A model generated the notes under the pieces. It saw only the letters and a program-made list of their open reading frames with translations, did no database searches and was not told where the DNA came from. A stretch of DNA of 21,732 nt from Verrucomicrobiota bacterium. Lineage in GTDB: Bacteria; Verrucomicrobiota; Verrucomicrobiia; Verrucomicrobiales; Akkermansiaceae. The number at the start of each line of letters is the position of its first letter. The first letter of the stretch is position 1. The stretch covers positions 1 through 21,732 of the forward strand of contig VFJU01000443.1 in the NCBI GenBank assembly GCA_009885905.1. The letters are read 5' to 3'. The position numbers and the translations under genes are program-made. This document shows, piece after piece, positions 14,995-21,732 of this stretch.

Positions 14995-15966
14995 TCAAAA
15001 AGCTTCCGCTGGCTTTGCCACAATCCAGTCATCAGAGACGACGCGCGTGATCTCAAACTGAAGCGGGGCACTCCCTTTGAGTCGCCTCAACTCAAGCGTG
15101 ACTCGCCTCGCCGCTTGACCTTCTGAAAAGAGTATCGCCATCGCCTCGGCTTGCTTGGAGCCCACCCGGCAGTAGCCACGCATGATTCTCTCCTCGTTGC
15201 TCGACAAGAGTCCGTAGCTGACCCACTGCGACTCGTCACCAAACACTCCATTATAATATACATCCTTACCGGCGAAAACTCTAACAATTGCGTATTCGAC
15301 TTCACTTGTTAGGAAATCGCGTAAAGGCGGTTTGCACGTTTGCGCGAACGCATCAAAATCAATCATCCAATTTCCTGCCGGATCAGGCGTGAGTAAAACC
15401 ATACGCTCCACGGGTTTTTCTTTTCCTTTATAAATGACAAGAACACCCTCAATGAGCATTCCGTTAGAGTCCAAACTGCTCAACCACTCGTAGCGGTCAA
15501 TTAGCCCGTCTTGTTTTTCTACACCATTTAAAAAGTCCAATATTTCAGCACCAGACGTGCCGTCCGCGCGGAAAAGTGATTTGAGCAATTGTTCATCTTT
15601 ACTGGTAAGAGCCCGTCGAGCCAGTTCGATCGCTTGATCTCTGTCGGGCGAAGGAAACTTGGACGCCACTCGTTTTTGAATAGGCTTCGGCACGACTTGA
15701 AGTTGGTCTTGCCCTATGTGCTTTCTCGCCCAGAAAAAGATCGTCAGCAAAATCAGCACAACAGCGACTAAGCCGAGCGCTGCTGACCACAACCCCACCC
15801 ATCGGTTGGTCCGAGAAGATCTCGCTGACTTGCGCACACGCGAAGATCGCGGCGCGGGGTCTGCGGAAGGGTACCGCAAACGAGCCACTCGCCCGATTTG
15901 CGGAGCATCTCCTACCTCCCGGGGCTGCCGAGGCTGTGAGGCTGCTTTAATCTCATTGGGTTTCAC
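14995..15966 (-). CDS. Single-span membrane protein, paralogue A, unknown function
   Basis: A 323-residue protein of unknown function. A basic cytoplasmic tail (residues 1-57) carries the short motif IGRVAR (24-29). One membrane span follows at about 58-79. An extracytoplasmic domain starts near KFPSPDRDQA (103-112) and runs to the end. This domain is clearly homologous to that of the next gene upstream. Shared blocks include WLSSLD (161-166), a WxIDFDA (200-206), FxD near 242, GYCRVGSKQAEAM (264-276), RVTLELRR (288-295) and a final RVVSDDWIV. The only usable start is a GTG at 15966, because a stop lies six codons before it. The domain, with its W-x-IDFD strand, could be an NTF2-like or other small alpha/beta fold; that is a guess. 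It sits 187 bp after paralogue B on the same strand and may have its own promoter. Confidence 0.7.
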   Translation of the reverse strand: MKPNEIKAASQPRQPREVGDAPQIGRVARLRYPSADPAPRSSRVRKSARSSRTNRWVGLWSAALGLVAVVLILLTIFFWARKHIGQDQLQVVPKPIQKRVASKFPSPDRDQAIELARRALTSKDEQLLKSLFRADGTSGAEILDFLNGVEKQDGLIDRYEWLSSLDSNGMLIEGVLVIYKGKEKPVERMVLLTPDPAGNWMIDFDAFAQTCKPPLRDFLTSEVEYAIVRVFAGKDVYYNGVFGDESQWVSYGLLSSNEERIMRGYCRVGSKQAEAMAILFSEGQAARRVTLELRRLKGSAPLQFEITRVVSDDWIVAKPAEAF

Positions 15967-16153
15967 GAGGACGGATTTGATTTAACTTGGGTTTTACGAG
16001 AGTTGATTAATTTCCTGATCTAGCTGGTATACGAATCACGCTATCCAATTAAGAATCAGAATGGCTTTAAACGCCTATTGAATTTCATTTATCGGATGTG
16101 TTCGATACTTTTTTCCTAACAAATCCAAGCCTCCAAGTTGTCACAAAATGGGT

Positions 16154-17206
16154 TTATTTAAATCCTTCATCGAAAGCCGTATCGCCAACAAGCCAGTCCG
16201 AGGCGATAACCCTGGAAATTTGAAACTGCCGCCCACTGGCACCTTCCACTCGCAAAAGTTCCAGCGTTACCCGAGCCAATTTAGTTTCATCGGAAAAAAT
16301 TGATTTCATCGCAAAAGCCTGAGCAGAGCCAACCTCGCAGTAACCAAAGAGGTTTTCATCGATGTCCGCCGATGAGATTCCGAAACAAATCCAGCGAGCG
16401 TCATCCTTGAATGGCCCATTGAAATAGCTGTCTGGCGCGACCCAGACTCGCACTTGTGCCGAAAGCGCACCGCCCTCAAGGAGATCATTCCACGACGGCT
16501 TCGATTTTCGAGCGAGTGCGTCAAAGTCGATCTTCCACTTCCCCTCCGTGTCCGGCGAGAGCAACGCCAAGCGCTTGGTAGGCTTGTCATCTTTGCGGAA
16601 CAGGATCACCACCCCATCGATGAGAATCCGTTCAACATCGATACTGCTCAGCCAATCATATCCAACGATCACTCCATCCACAGCCTCGAGGTTTCTCAAG
16701 TATTCGATGATTTCCTCTGGACTTGATTCGCAAGGACGGAAGTAGCTCGCAACTTGCGATGGGTCTCGAATCTGCAGCGCCTGCTTAACCAAATCCATGG
16801 ACTCGCGCTGCGAGGGCGATGGGTATTTCGATAACAATCGCGCCACCGGCTGGACGATCGGTGGTGCGATGCTGGTCGATATCTCTTTGGTTTGCTTTGC
16901 AGAAGTTGACCACGCCCAAATTGCAAAAAACACACAGCACAATGAGAGCCCAGCAATCATGAACGACCAAGTCCTGACGTGGCTTTTGCGCCTTCTTCGG
17001 CCTCTCTTGCCGCGCTCGTGGCTTTTTGCAACCTTGCTCGTCGAACCTGTCCCACTTTCCGCACCCTTATTCCGCCTGCGAATGCGAGAACCTTTTGGCA
17101 TTCCTGTTCCTGGCATACGAGAGACTCGCCCCATATTTGGGGAATCGCCTGGAGCACGATCGTACCGAGTGGCGCGCACGGCACGTTGAATACCAACAAA
17201 TTTCAT
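16154..17206 (-). CDS. Single-span membrane protein, paralogue B, unknown function
   Basis: A 350-residue paralogue of the gene that follows it. It has a longer and more basic cytoplasmic tail (residues 1-78, with MGRVSR at 25-30 and a cluster GKRGRRRRKSH near 66-76), one membrane span at about 80-99, and the same extracytoplasmic domain from KYPSPSQRES on. Shared blocks: YDWLSSID, GKWKIDFDALA, FGYCEVGSAQAFAM, FSDETKLARVTLELLRVEG and RVIASDWLV. The Cys of GYC is conserved in both copies, while other Cys are not. The basic N-terminus could contact nucleic acid or membrane; this is inference. The ATG at 17206 lies 18 bp after the lipoprotein gene stop, so these two genes are probably one transcript. 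Confidence 0.7.
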   Translation of the reverse strand: MKFVGIQRAVRATRYDRAPGDSPNMGRVSRMPGTGMPKGSRIRRRNKGAESGTGSTSKVAKSHERGKRGRRRRKSHVRTWSFMIAGLSLCCVFFAIWAWSTSAKQTKEISTSIAPPIVQPVARLLSKYPSPSQRESMDLVKQALQIRDPSQVASYFRPCESSPEEIIEYLRNLEAVDGVIVGYDWLSSIDVERILIDGVVILFRKDDKPTKRLALLSPDTEGKWKIDFDALARKSKPSWNDLLEGGALSAQVRVWVAPDSYFNGPFKDDARWICFGISSADIDENLFGYCEVGSAQAFAMKSIFSDETKLARVTLELLRVEGASGRQFQISRVIASDWLVGDTAFDEGFK

Positions 17207-17224
17207 GATACAATGGGGGGAGTT

Positions 17225-17728
17225 TTATCGCGGAACCAGCGTGACCCGGTAACGGTCGTAGCGATCATCGGGTCGGAAAATCCAACCCGGTTTGTTGTTC
17301 AACGGAGTGTAGGCTGTTAGCATGAACTCTGGCAAGAATTGATTGCTATTTGGATCGTATGCTTGCTGACCCGTGTAGTACCCGTGGAGGCGATATTCGA
17401 AATTATTGTCGAACGCATAGCGTTGGCCTGGGGAGCCATTTTCAGAAAGGCGGTCTGGGCTTTTCTTCTTATCTTCGCGGAAAATCACCAGTTTTGCCCG
17501 ACTCCATGGTTGTCGAGGCTCACGGACGTATCCCCAAAAGCGGGTTTTCTCGACGAAATATCGTCTCCCATAGAAAAAATCTCCGGTTGGCTCACTTGCG
17601 ATTTGGGAATTTCTCTCCTCGACCGTTGGCCCTCCCAAATTTCCCCGTCCCATGCTTGAAATTCCACACTGACTTAAAAAAAGGCAAATGAATGAAAGTG
17701 ATAGAATTCTTATTGCAGATATTGCCAT
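17225..17728 (-). CDS. Probable lipoprotein, unknown function
   Basis: A 167-residue protein starting at the ATG at 17728; a TTG at 17746 would add six residues. The N-terminus is a short signal sequence (ILSLSFICLFLSQC) ending in a likely lipidated Cys at residue 21. The lipobox reads LSQC, with Gln where Gly, Ala or Ser is expected at -1, so lipidation is likely but not certain. The mature part is rich in Tyr, Arg and Pro, with conserved-looking stretches DFFYGRRYFVEKTRFWGYVR, PWSRAKLVIF, NFEYRLHGYYTGQQAYDP and LPEFMLTAYTPLN. The pattern recalls uncharacterised Verrucomicrobia lipoproteins, from memory only. It is the first gene of the run with paralogues B and A and is divergent from pdxA with about 120 bp between starts. 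Confidence 0.7.
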   Translation of the reverse strand: MAISAIRILSLSFICLFLSQCGISSMGRGNLGGPTVEERNSQIASEPTGDFFYGRRYFVEKTRFWGYVREPRQPWSRAKLVIFREDKKKSPDRLSENGSPGQRYAFDNNFEYRLHGYYTGQQAYDPNSNQFLPEFMLTAYTPLNNKPGWIFRPDDRYDRYRVTLVPR

Positions 17729-17849
17729 GGACAAGAAGGCTATCAAATCACGAGCAGATCGCGCAAGTCTGGATCCTAAAATCGCACCAAACGATCATTC
17801 GACGATTTCCCCGCTTGGCAGCCAGATGACTCTGGCGGATACTTCGCCA

Positions 17850-18728
17850 ATGCCGCGTATTTTAATCACCCTAGGCGACCCTGCTGGCGTCGGACCCGAG
17901 GTCGTTGCGCTCGCTTTATCCTCATTTCAAATTCCCCCAGGTTTTGAGATCGATGTCATCGGTGACGCAAACGCTGGAACCCCAGGCAAACCCGATCAAA
18001 AGTCTGCCGCTGCCGCGCTTGATGCCCTGCACGAATCAGTCCGCCAATTGAAAAATGGCTCTGCTGCAGGGGTGGTCACTGGCCCGGTTTCGAAACAAGG
18101 CCTCCAATCACTCGGCTTCCCATTTCCTGGACAAACTGAGTTTTTTGCCGATGCCTTCGGCGTCTCGAACTTTGGGATGTTGCTCACGGGCGCCACGTTG
18201 AGTGTCGGTCTCGCTACGATCCACGAACCCATCAGCAAGGTCGCCAAGCTTTTAAACGAATCAAAAATCCTCCAAATAGGACTACTTATGGCGGATTTTC
18301 TCCAACGCCGCGGCATCGAGCATCCCAGAATTGCTGTGGCCGGTCTCAACCCTCACGCCGGAGAAAATGGCGCGTTCGGTGACGAGGAAACCCGAATCAT
18401 CGCTCCTGCCATTGAGCGGTTGAATGCCACAAAAACTGCTAGATTCACTGGCCCCGCCGTACCCGATGCCATTTTCCGCGAGGCCGCACAAGGACAGTTC
18501 GATGCGGTGCTGGCGATGTATCACGACCAAGGGCTTATTCCTCTCAAAATCTTGGATTTCGACACCGCTGTCAACGTCACCCTCGGACTCCCCTTCCCCC
18601 GAACCAGTCCCGACCACGGCACAGGGTTTTCCATCGCTGGGAAAAATTTAGCTAGTCCGTCATCGATGATCGCCGCAATCCGCCTCGCCTGCGAACTTGT
18701 TCAGTCTCCCAAGCCGCCTAGCTTGTAA
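17850..18728 (+). CDS. pdxA: 4-hydroxythreonine-4-phosphate dehydrogenase
   Basis: Oxidises 4-phospho-hydroxy-L-threonine with NAD in pyridoxal phosphate synthesis by the DXP-dependent route. The ATG at 17850 begins MPRILITLGDPAGVGPE, the exact family N-terminus; the open frame extends upstream to 17688 but that stretch is not PdxA-like. Metal-binding histidines are at H125 (ATIHEPI), H169 (GLNPHAGENG) and H225 (AMYHDQGLIPLK), and TSPDHGTGFSIAG near 252-264 is intact. Two oddities: the substrate-binding GHTE reads GQTE (Q95), and the region between the first strand and VVTGPVSKQ is about 35 residues shorter than in E. coli, giving 292 residues instead of about 329. It stands alone; its 3' end overlaps the convergent MFS gene by 11 bp. 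Confidence 0.95.
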   Translation: MPRILITLGDPAGVGPEVVALALSSFQIPPGFEIDVIGDANAGTPGKPDQKSAAAALDALHESVRQLKNGSAAGVVTGPVSKQGLQSLGFPFPGQTEFFADAFGVSNFGMLLTGATLSVGLATIHEPISKVAKLLNESKILQIGLLMADFLQRRGIEHPRIAVAGLNPHAGENGAFGDEETRIIAPAIERLNATKTARFTGPAVPDAIFREAAQGQFDAVLAMYHDQGLIPLKILDFDTAVNVTLGLPFPRTSPDHGTGFSIAGKNLASPSSMIAAIRLACELVQSPKPPSL

Positions 18729-19920
18729 AAACCGCTGGCTGCCGCTTGCCCAGACCGCGATAAAAAAACGCAAAAATCACCAAGCAGCAAGCAATCATCC
18801 CGGCAAGGATTCCCCAGAAAAGCATCCACCCTCGGCCATCGGCACCGACGCAATGCACGCGGAGCCAGCCACAGACTAAAGCCCCTACCAGGGGACCAAG
18901 ACCACTCGAAACGAGAGATAGCAAACCCTGAGCCTGCCCCTTGAGGCCGGGTTCAACCCGCCGGTCGAGAAAGACCTGAGCCGTGATGAAATAAAACGTG
19001 TAGCACATCCCATGCAACGCAATCCCCGCGATGTGCCAGTCGATCAAGCCGCTTGCCCCCGCATAGCCACTCATTAAAAACCTCAACGCCGAGAGTCCTA
19101 ACGCCCAAGACAGAACCACTTTAACCCTCACGTGCATCATCACCCACCCCACCAATAACATCGCCACGACTTCAGAAATTTGTGCGATCGTCATGGTCGC
19201 GGTCGAGTGCGCGTCTCCCAAAAACCGCAGAAGCTCTGGCGCGTACATATAAAACGCCGTAAGTGGAATGGAAAATAGCGCTGTCACCACGAAGAACACG
19301 CAGTGATCGCGCTGCTTCAACAATCGGAATGCATCGAAACCCAAGCGGCTATGCCAAGAAGTCGCGAGGCCCAAAGGCGGTGTATTCGGCAGCATGAAAC
19401 CGAGCACCCCTCCCAAAAACCGCGTGCCCGCCGACGCATAACCAGCAACGGGACTGGTGTCAGCGTGCAACACATAACTCGTCAGCACCCCAGCCAGCAT
19501 CCAACCCACCGTAGCACCAAGCCTGACCAAAGGGAATTGACGCTCCCCATGAGTCAAATGGGTCAACGCGATGGTGGTTAATAAACCCCACGAAGGCCCA
19601 GAAAATAACGAGTAAGCACCCAGCAACGCAATAAACCACCATGGATTCCACCCAGCATCAAGCGTTGCAAATGCCAACCACAGCACCACCGCGGACACCA
19701 AAGAAGTCCAAACAAACAAACGATTTGCCGAAATCCGCTGGTCCGCCAACGCTCCACCAACCAATGGCGAAATCAGTGCGCAAAGCGGGGGTACGGTGAA
19801 AACCAACGAAACCCACCCACTCAACCCCTTAGCCTCAAGAATATTCGTCAACGCTGGTAACCAGAAGCCGGGTGTCATTCCTTGCAAAAAAAACACCACC
19901 CAAAGCCAGCCGAAGCGCAT
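18718..19920 (-). CDS. MFS transporter, nucleoside:H+ symporter-like
   Basis: A 400-residue integral membrane protein with about 12 predicted spans and two six-span halves. The cytoplasmic loop between spans 2 and 3 carries a motif-A-like GGALADQRISANRLFVW. The segment RLGATVGWMLAGVLTSYVL in span 5 resembles the nucleoside:H+ symporter (NupG/XapB) and related MFS group; the substrate is otherwise unknown. I chose the ATG at 19920, since the first membrane helix starts right after it; a GTG at 19956 would add 12 residues. The stop lies inside the last codons of the convergent pdxA. No terminator is visible at this end. It is transcribed away from the sigma-factor gene terminator, so it needs its own promoter in the 19921-20027 gap. 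Confidence 0.85.
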   Translation of the reverse strand: MRFGWLWVVFFLQGMTPGFWLPALTNILEAKGLSGWVSLVFTVPPLCALISPLVGGALADQRISANRLFVWTSLVSAVVLWLAFATLDAGWNPWWFIALLGAYSLFSGPSWGLLTTIALTHLTHGERQFPLVRLGATVGWMLAGVLTSYVLHADTSPVAGYASAGTRFLGGVLGFMLPNTPPLGLATSWHSRLGFDAFRLLKQRDHCVFFVVTALFSIPLTAFYMYAPELLRFLGDAHSTATMTIAQISEVVAMLLVGWVMMHVRVKVVLSWALGLSALRFLMSGYAGASGLIDWHIAGIALHGMCYTFYFITAQVFLDRRVEPGLKGQAQGLLSLVSSGLGPLVGALVCGWLRVHCVGADGRGWMLFWGILAGMIACCLVIFAFFYRGLGKRQPAVFTS

Positions 19921-20027
19921 AGTTGAATCATTCAGAAAATTTGGCCGGCGTCTCACAGAAATTGCCTAAATGCCTCACTCGCAAATGACCAGCGCGGATC
20001 GATAAATCTTACAAGGAATCGCTTAAT

Positions 20028-20062
20028 AAAAAAACTGCGGTAGCACTCGCTACCGCAGTTTT
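20028..20062 (-). terminator. Strong intrinsic terminator of the sigma-factor gene
   Basis: A perfect 14-bp stem (20031-20044 with 20049-20062) encloses a 4-nt loop. On the minus strand it ends in a seven-T run (A run at 20028-20034). It starts 23 bp after the sigma-factor stop codon. The stem is flanked by T on the plus strand as well, so it could work in both directions. Confidence 0.92.
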
Positions 20063-20085
20063 TCACAACAACTAACAAACAAATC

Positions 20086-20946
20086 TTATGCTGCGACAAA
20101 TCCACTAGCAACGGACTTTGGGATCGGCTTTTCCTTCTTACAAAGCGCACGCCTCATCTTGGCAAGTGCTGAATTTTGGAGTTGGCGGATTCTCTCTCGT
20201 GTCACACCGAACTCGAACCCGACTTCTTCTAATGTCATCGCCTCGCGTCCAGTTAAACCGAACCTTTCACTAATGATACGGCGCTCGCGCTCGTCTAACA
20301 GATTTAGCAATCCATCAAGTTCGCCATGGATATCTTTACCCACCAACATATCTAGCGGATTTTCTGCGCTCTCGTCACTGATGACTTCGCCGAACTCTGT
20401 GGATTCTCCTTCATGGATCGGCGCATCCAGCGAGGCTGGGCGATAAGATGCTTGACGAAGAAGTGCCAACTTCCGGTGTGGAAGACCCACTTCATCAGCG
20501 AGTTCTTCATCGGTCGGCTCACGACCAAGCGCTTCTGCTAGAATGACCGATATCCGGCGCATTTTGGCGATTTTATCAACCATATGCACTGGGAGGCGAA
20601 TGGTCTTTGATTGGTTGGCAAGCGCACGTTTGATCGACTGCTTGATCCACCAAGCCGCGTAGGTAGAAAGTTTACCTCCTTTTTCAGGGTCAAACCGCTC
20701 AACGGCCTTCATCAGACCGATGTTTCCCTCGGAGATCAAATCGGCAACAGGCATTCCATAATTGGAATAATCCTGTGCGATTTTTACCACGAGTCGTAGG
20801 TTCGCACTGATCATTTGAGTCCGTGCTTTTTCATCACCGTTTTGGATCCGCGCGGCAAGTGCGACTTCTTCGTCTGCCGTGAGCAACGGGGTCTTGGAAA
20901 TTTCCCGTAAATAGAGTTTGAGGCTGCTGTCTGATTCGTAGGCCAT
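20086..20946 (-). CDS. RNA polymerase sigma-70 family factor (RpoD/RpoS-like, no region 1.1)
   Basis: A 286-residue sigma factor that directs RNA polymerase to promoters. Region 1.2 (SSLKLYLREISKTPLLTADEE, split as SSLKLYLREI at 7-16), region 2 with NLRLVVKIAQDY (49-60), DLISEGNIGLMKAVERFDP (69-87) and the DNA-melting and -10-reading helix STYAAWWIKQSIKRAL (94-109), region 3, and region 4.2 with MTLEEVGFEFGVTRERIRQ (237-255) are all present. The large region 1.1 of a primary sigma is absent, so this is probably a group 2 (RpoS-like) factor for alternative conditions, although small primary sigmas exist. The -10 and -35 reading helices are close to RpoD, so it should read similar promoters. 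The ATG at 20946 has no Shine-Dalgarno motif. It is followed by a strong terminator, making it a single-gene unit. Confidence 0.93.
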   Translation of the reverse strand: MAYESDSSLKLYLREISKTPLLTADEEVALAARIQNGDEKARTQMISANLRLVVKIAQDYSNYGMPVADLISEGNIGLMKAVERFDPEKGGKLSTYAAWWIKQSIKRALANQSKTIRLPVHMVDKIAKMRRISVILAEALGREPTDEELADEVGLPHRKLALLRQASYRPASLDAPIHEGESTEFGEVISDESAENPLDMLVGKDIHGELDGLLNLLDERERRIISERFGLTGREAMTLEEVGFEFGVTRERIRQLQNSALAKMRRALCKKEKPIPKSVASGFVAA

Positions 20947-21256
20947 ATGTGTTTTGAGTTGGTTACTTATGGAGCGTCACCGAATGGATAATATTCTAAT
21001 TATTTCAATTGTTATAAATTCATTGTAAATGCTTAGTAAACTAATAGAGGTACTATTCGGCGAATTTAATAGGATCAATATTAAACCAGCATTACACATG
21101 CCGCAATCTGAAATCCGCACAAGTCACTAATAATCATTATTTTAAATATTTACCAACCGCGCCAAATCTGGCATAACCCGCATTTTTCGCCCAGCATGTG
21201 CCAAATTGGCGCATGAGAGGTTCGACAAACCACCGTACAAGGCTCAATTTCTTGCT
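20947..21256. other. AT-rich divergent intergenic region between sigma gene and pyrD
   Basis: A 310-bp gene-free stretch that is visibly richer in A and T (especially 20985-21150) than the rest of the window. It must carry the promoter of the sigma-factor gene on the minus strand; a TATTAT at 20988-20993 with a poor -35 partner is the best candidate I see, and is weak. The pyrD side holds two dyad symmetries, listed separately. No RNA gene or short coding region with a convincing start is seen. Confidence 0.6.
21159..21212 (+). promoter_or_regulatory. Paired palindromes and hairpin before pyrD
   Basis: Two near-identical dyads, GCCAAATCTGGC (21161-21172) and GCCAAATTGGC (21200-21210), lie 39 bp apart, ending about 45 bp before the pyrD start. 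Their outer parts also pair with each other: GCGCCAA (21159-21165) with TTGGCGC (21206-21212), then TGGCA (21169-21173) with TGCCA (21199-21203), forming a 12-bp interrupted stem around a 25-nt loop. They could be operator sites for a dimeric regulator or an RNA leader structure. No T run follows, so it is not a plain terminator. Confidence 0.4.
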
Positions 21257-21732
21257 GTGATCGACACCCTGTATCCCCTCGCCCGCTGTGGGCTTTTCCG
21301 CCTAGATGCGGAAGCGGCCCACCACGCCAGCATGAATGCCTTACGCATCGCCGAAAAAACCGGGCTACTGAAATATCTAACTTCTCAAGATGAATTCTCA
21401 TCGCCCATTGAATTGATGGGGTTGAAGTTTCCTAACAGAGTGGGTCTTGCTGCTGGTTTGGACAAGGAAGGAAACACCATCGATGCACTCGGACGTCTTG
21501 GATTCGGCTGCATCGAAATTGGCACCATCACCCCTAAGCCTCAGGCAGGAAACCCTACTCCTCGATTGTTCCGATTGATCGAACATGAGGCGATCATCAA
21601 TCGTATGGGCTTTAACAATCCAGGCATCGAAACTGGCGTCGCGAATGTGCTCAAGGCGAAATCATTCAAAGGAATCATCGGGTTTAATATTGGAAAAAAT
21701 AAAGATACTCCTAACGAAAATGCAGCGGAAGA
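21257..21732 (+). CDS. pyrD: Dihydroorotate dehydrogenase (quinone), class 2, partial 5' part
   Basis: The first 158 residues of a membrane-associated class 2 dihydroorotate dehydrogenase of pyrimidine synthesis; the reading frame is open to the window edge. The chosen GTG at 21257 gives the typical class 2 N-terminal helix ([19 protein letters not shown]), which binds the membrane and forms the quinone tunnel; the frame is open upstream to 21146 but has no ATG there. FMN-domain segments follow: [47 protein letters not shown] and [11 protein letters not shown]. The remaining catalytic part, including the Ser of the active site, lies beyond the window. The upstream palindromes may regulate it. 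Confidence 0.93.
   Translation, partial: MIDTLYPLARCGLFRLDAEAAHHASMNALRIAEKTGLLKYLTSQDEFSSPIELMGLKFPNRVGLAAGLDKEGNTIDALGRLGFGCIEIGTITPKPQAGNPTPRLFRLIEHEAIINRMGFNNPGIETGVANVLKAKSFKGIIGFNIGKNKDTPNENAAE

Noticed and set aside
17688..17849. Longer PdxA starting at 17688
   Set aside because: The added 54 residues are polar and unlike PdxA, while the family N-terminus starts exactly at the ATG at 17850; the region is better read as the divergent promoter of the lipoprotein and pdxA.
21150..21586. Minus-strand frames overlapping the right edge
   Set aside because: They lie opposite a clear pyrD coding region and have no recognisable protein features.

Overview
The window looks like a housekeeping stretch of chromosome from a member of the Verrucomicrobia (PVC superphylum). 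The support is a DUF1549/DUF1553 plus DUF1501 gene pair, a secreted multi-EF-hand protein, a single-chain SecDF, a Tyr/Arg-rich lipoprotein and TPR protein of the kind I associate with this phylum, and start sites that mostly lack a Shine-Dalgarno motif. The assignment rests on gene content and style, not on an rRNA or marker tree. I see no rRNA, tRNA, CRISPR array, insertion sequence, integrase or phage gene.

Layout. Positions 86-3740 (minus strand) hold a Nudix hydrolase, then a DUF1549/DUF1553 protein and a DUF1501 protein, all in one direction and possibly one transcript. Positions 3868-4410 (minus) encode a small secreted protein built almost entirely of Lys/Asp/Cys repeats, closed by a good intrinsic terminator. 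Positions 4608-8612 (plus) are the classical tgt-yajC-secDF block: tRNA queuosine modification plus the accessory part of the Sec translocon. Positions 8696-12122 hold a six-EF-hand secreted protein (minus), metF (plus) and a large AsmA-like membrane-anchored protein (minus). Positions 12227-14915 hold scpA (plus), infA (minus) and a TPR protein (plus). Positions 14995-17728 (minus) contain three uncharacterised envelope genes: a lipoprotein followed by two tandem paralogues with one membrane span each. Positions 17850-20946 hold pdxA (plus), an MFS transporter (minus) and a group-2-like sigma-70 factor (minus, with a strong terminator). The right edge has an AT-rich intergenic region with paired dyad symmetries, then the 5' part of pyrD, which runs out of the window.

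How it works together. Most genes are single units on alternating strands. Three tail-to-tail pairs are 3-7 bp apart or overlap (metF/AsmA-like, scpA/infA, pdxA/MFS). Only tgt-yajC-secDF, the Nudix-DUF1549-DUF1501 run and the lipoprotein-paralogue run look like operons. No complete new system is evident. The items most worth a second look are the rebuilt zinc site of Tgt, the Cys/Lys/Asp repeat protein, the paralogue-plus-lipoprotein envelope cluster, the operator-like repeats before pyrD, and an extra N-terminal membrane span on SecDF.
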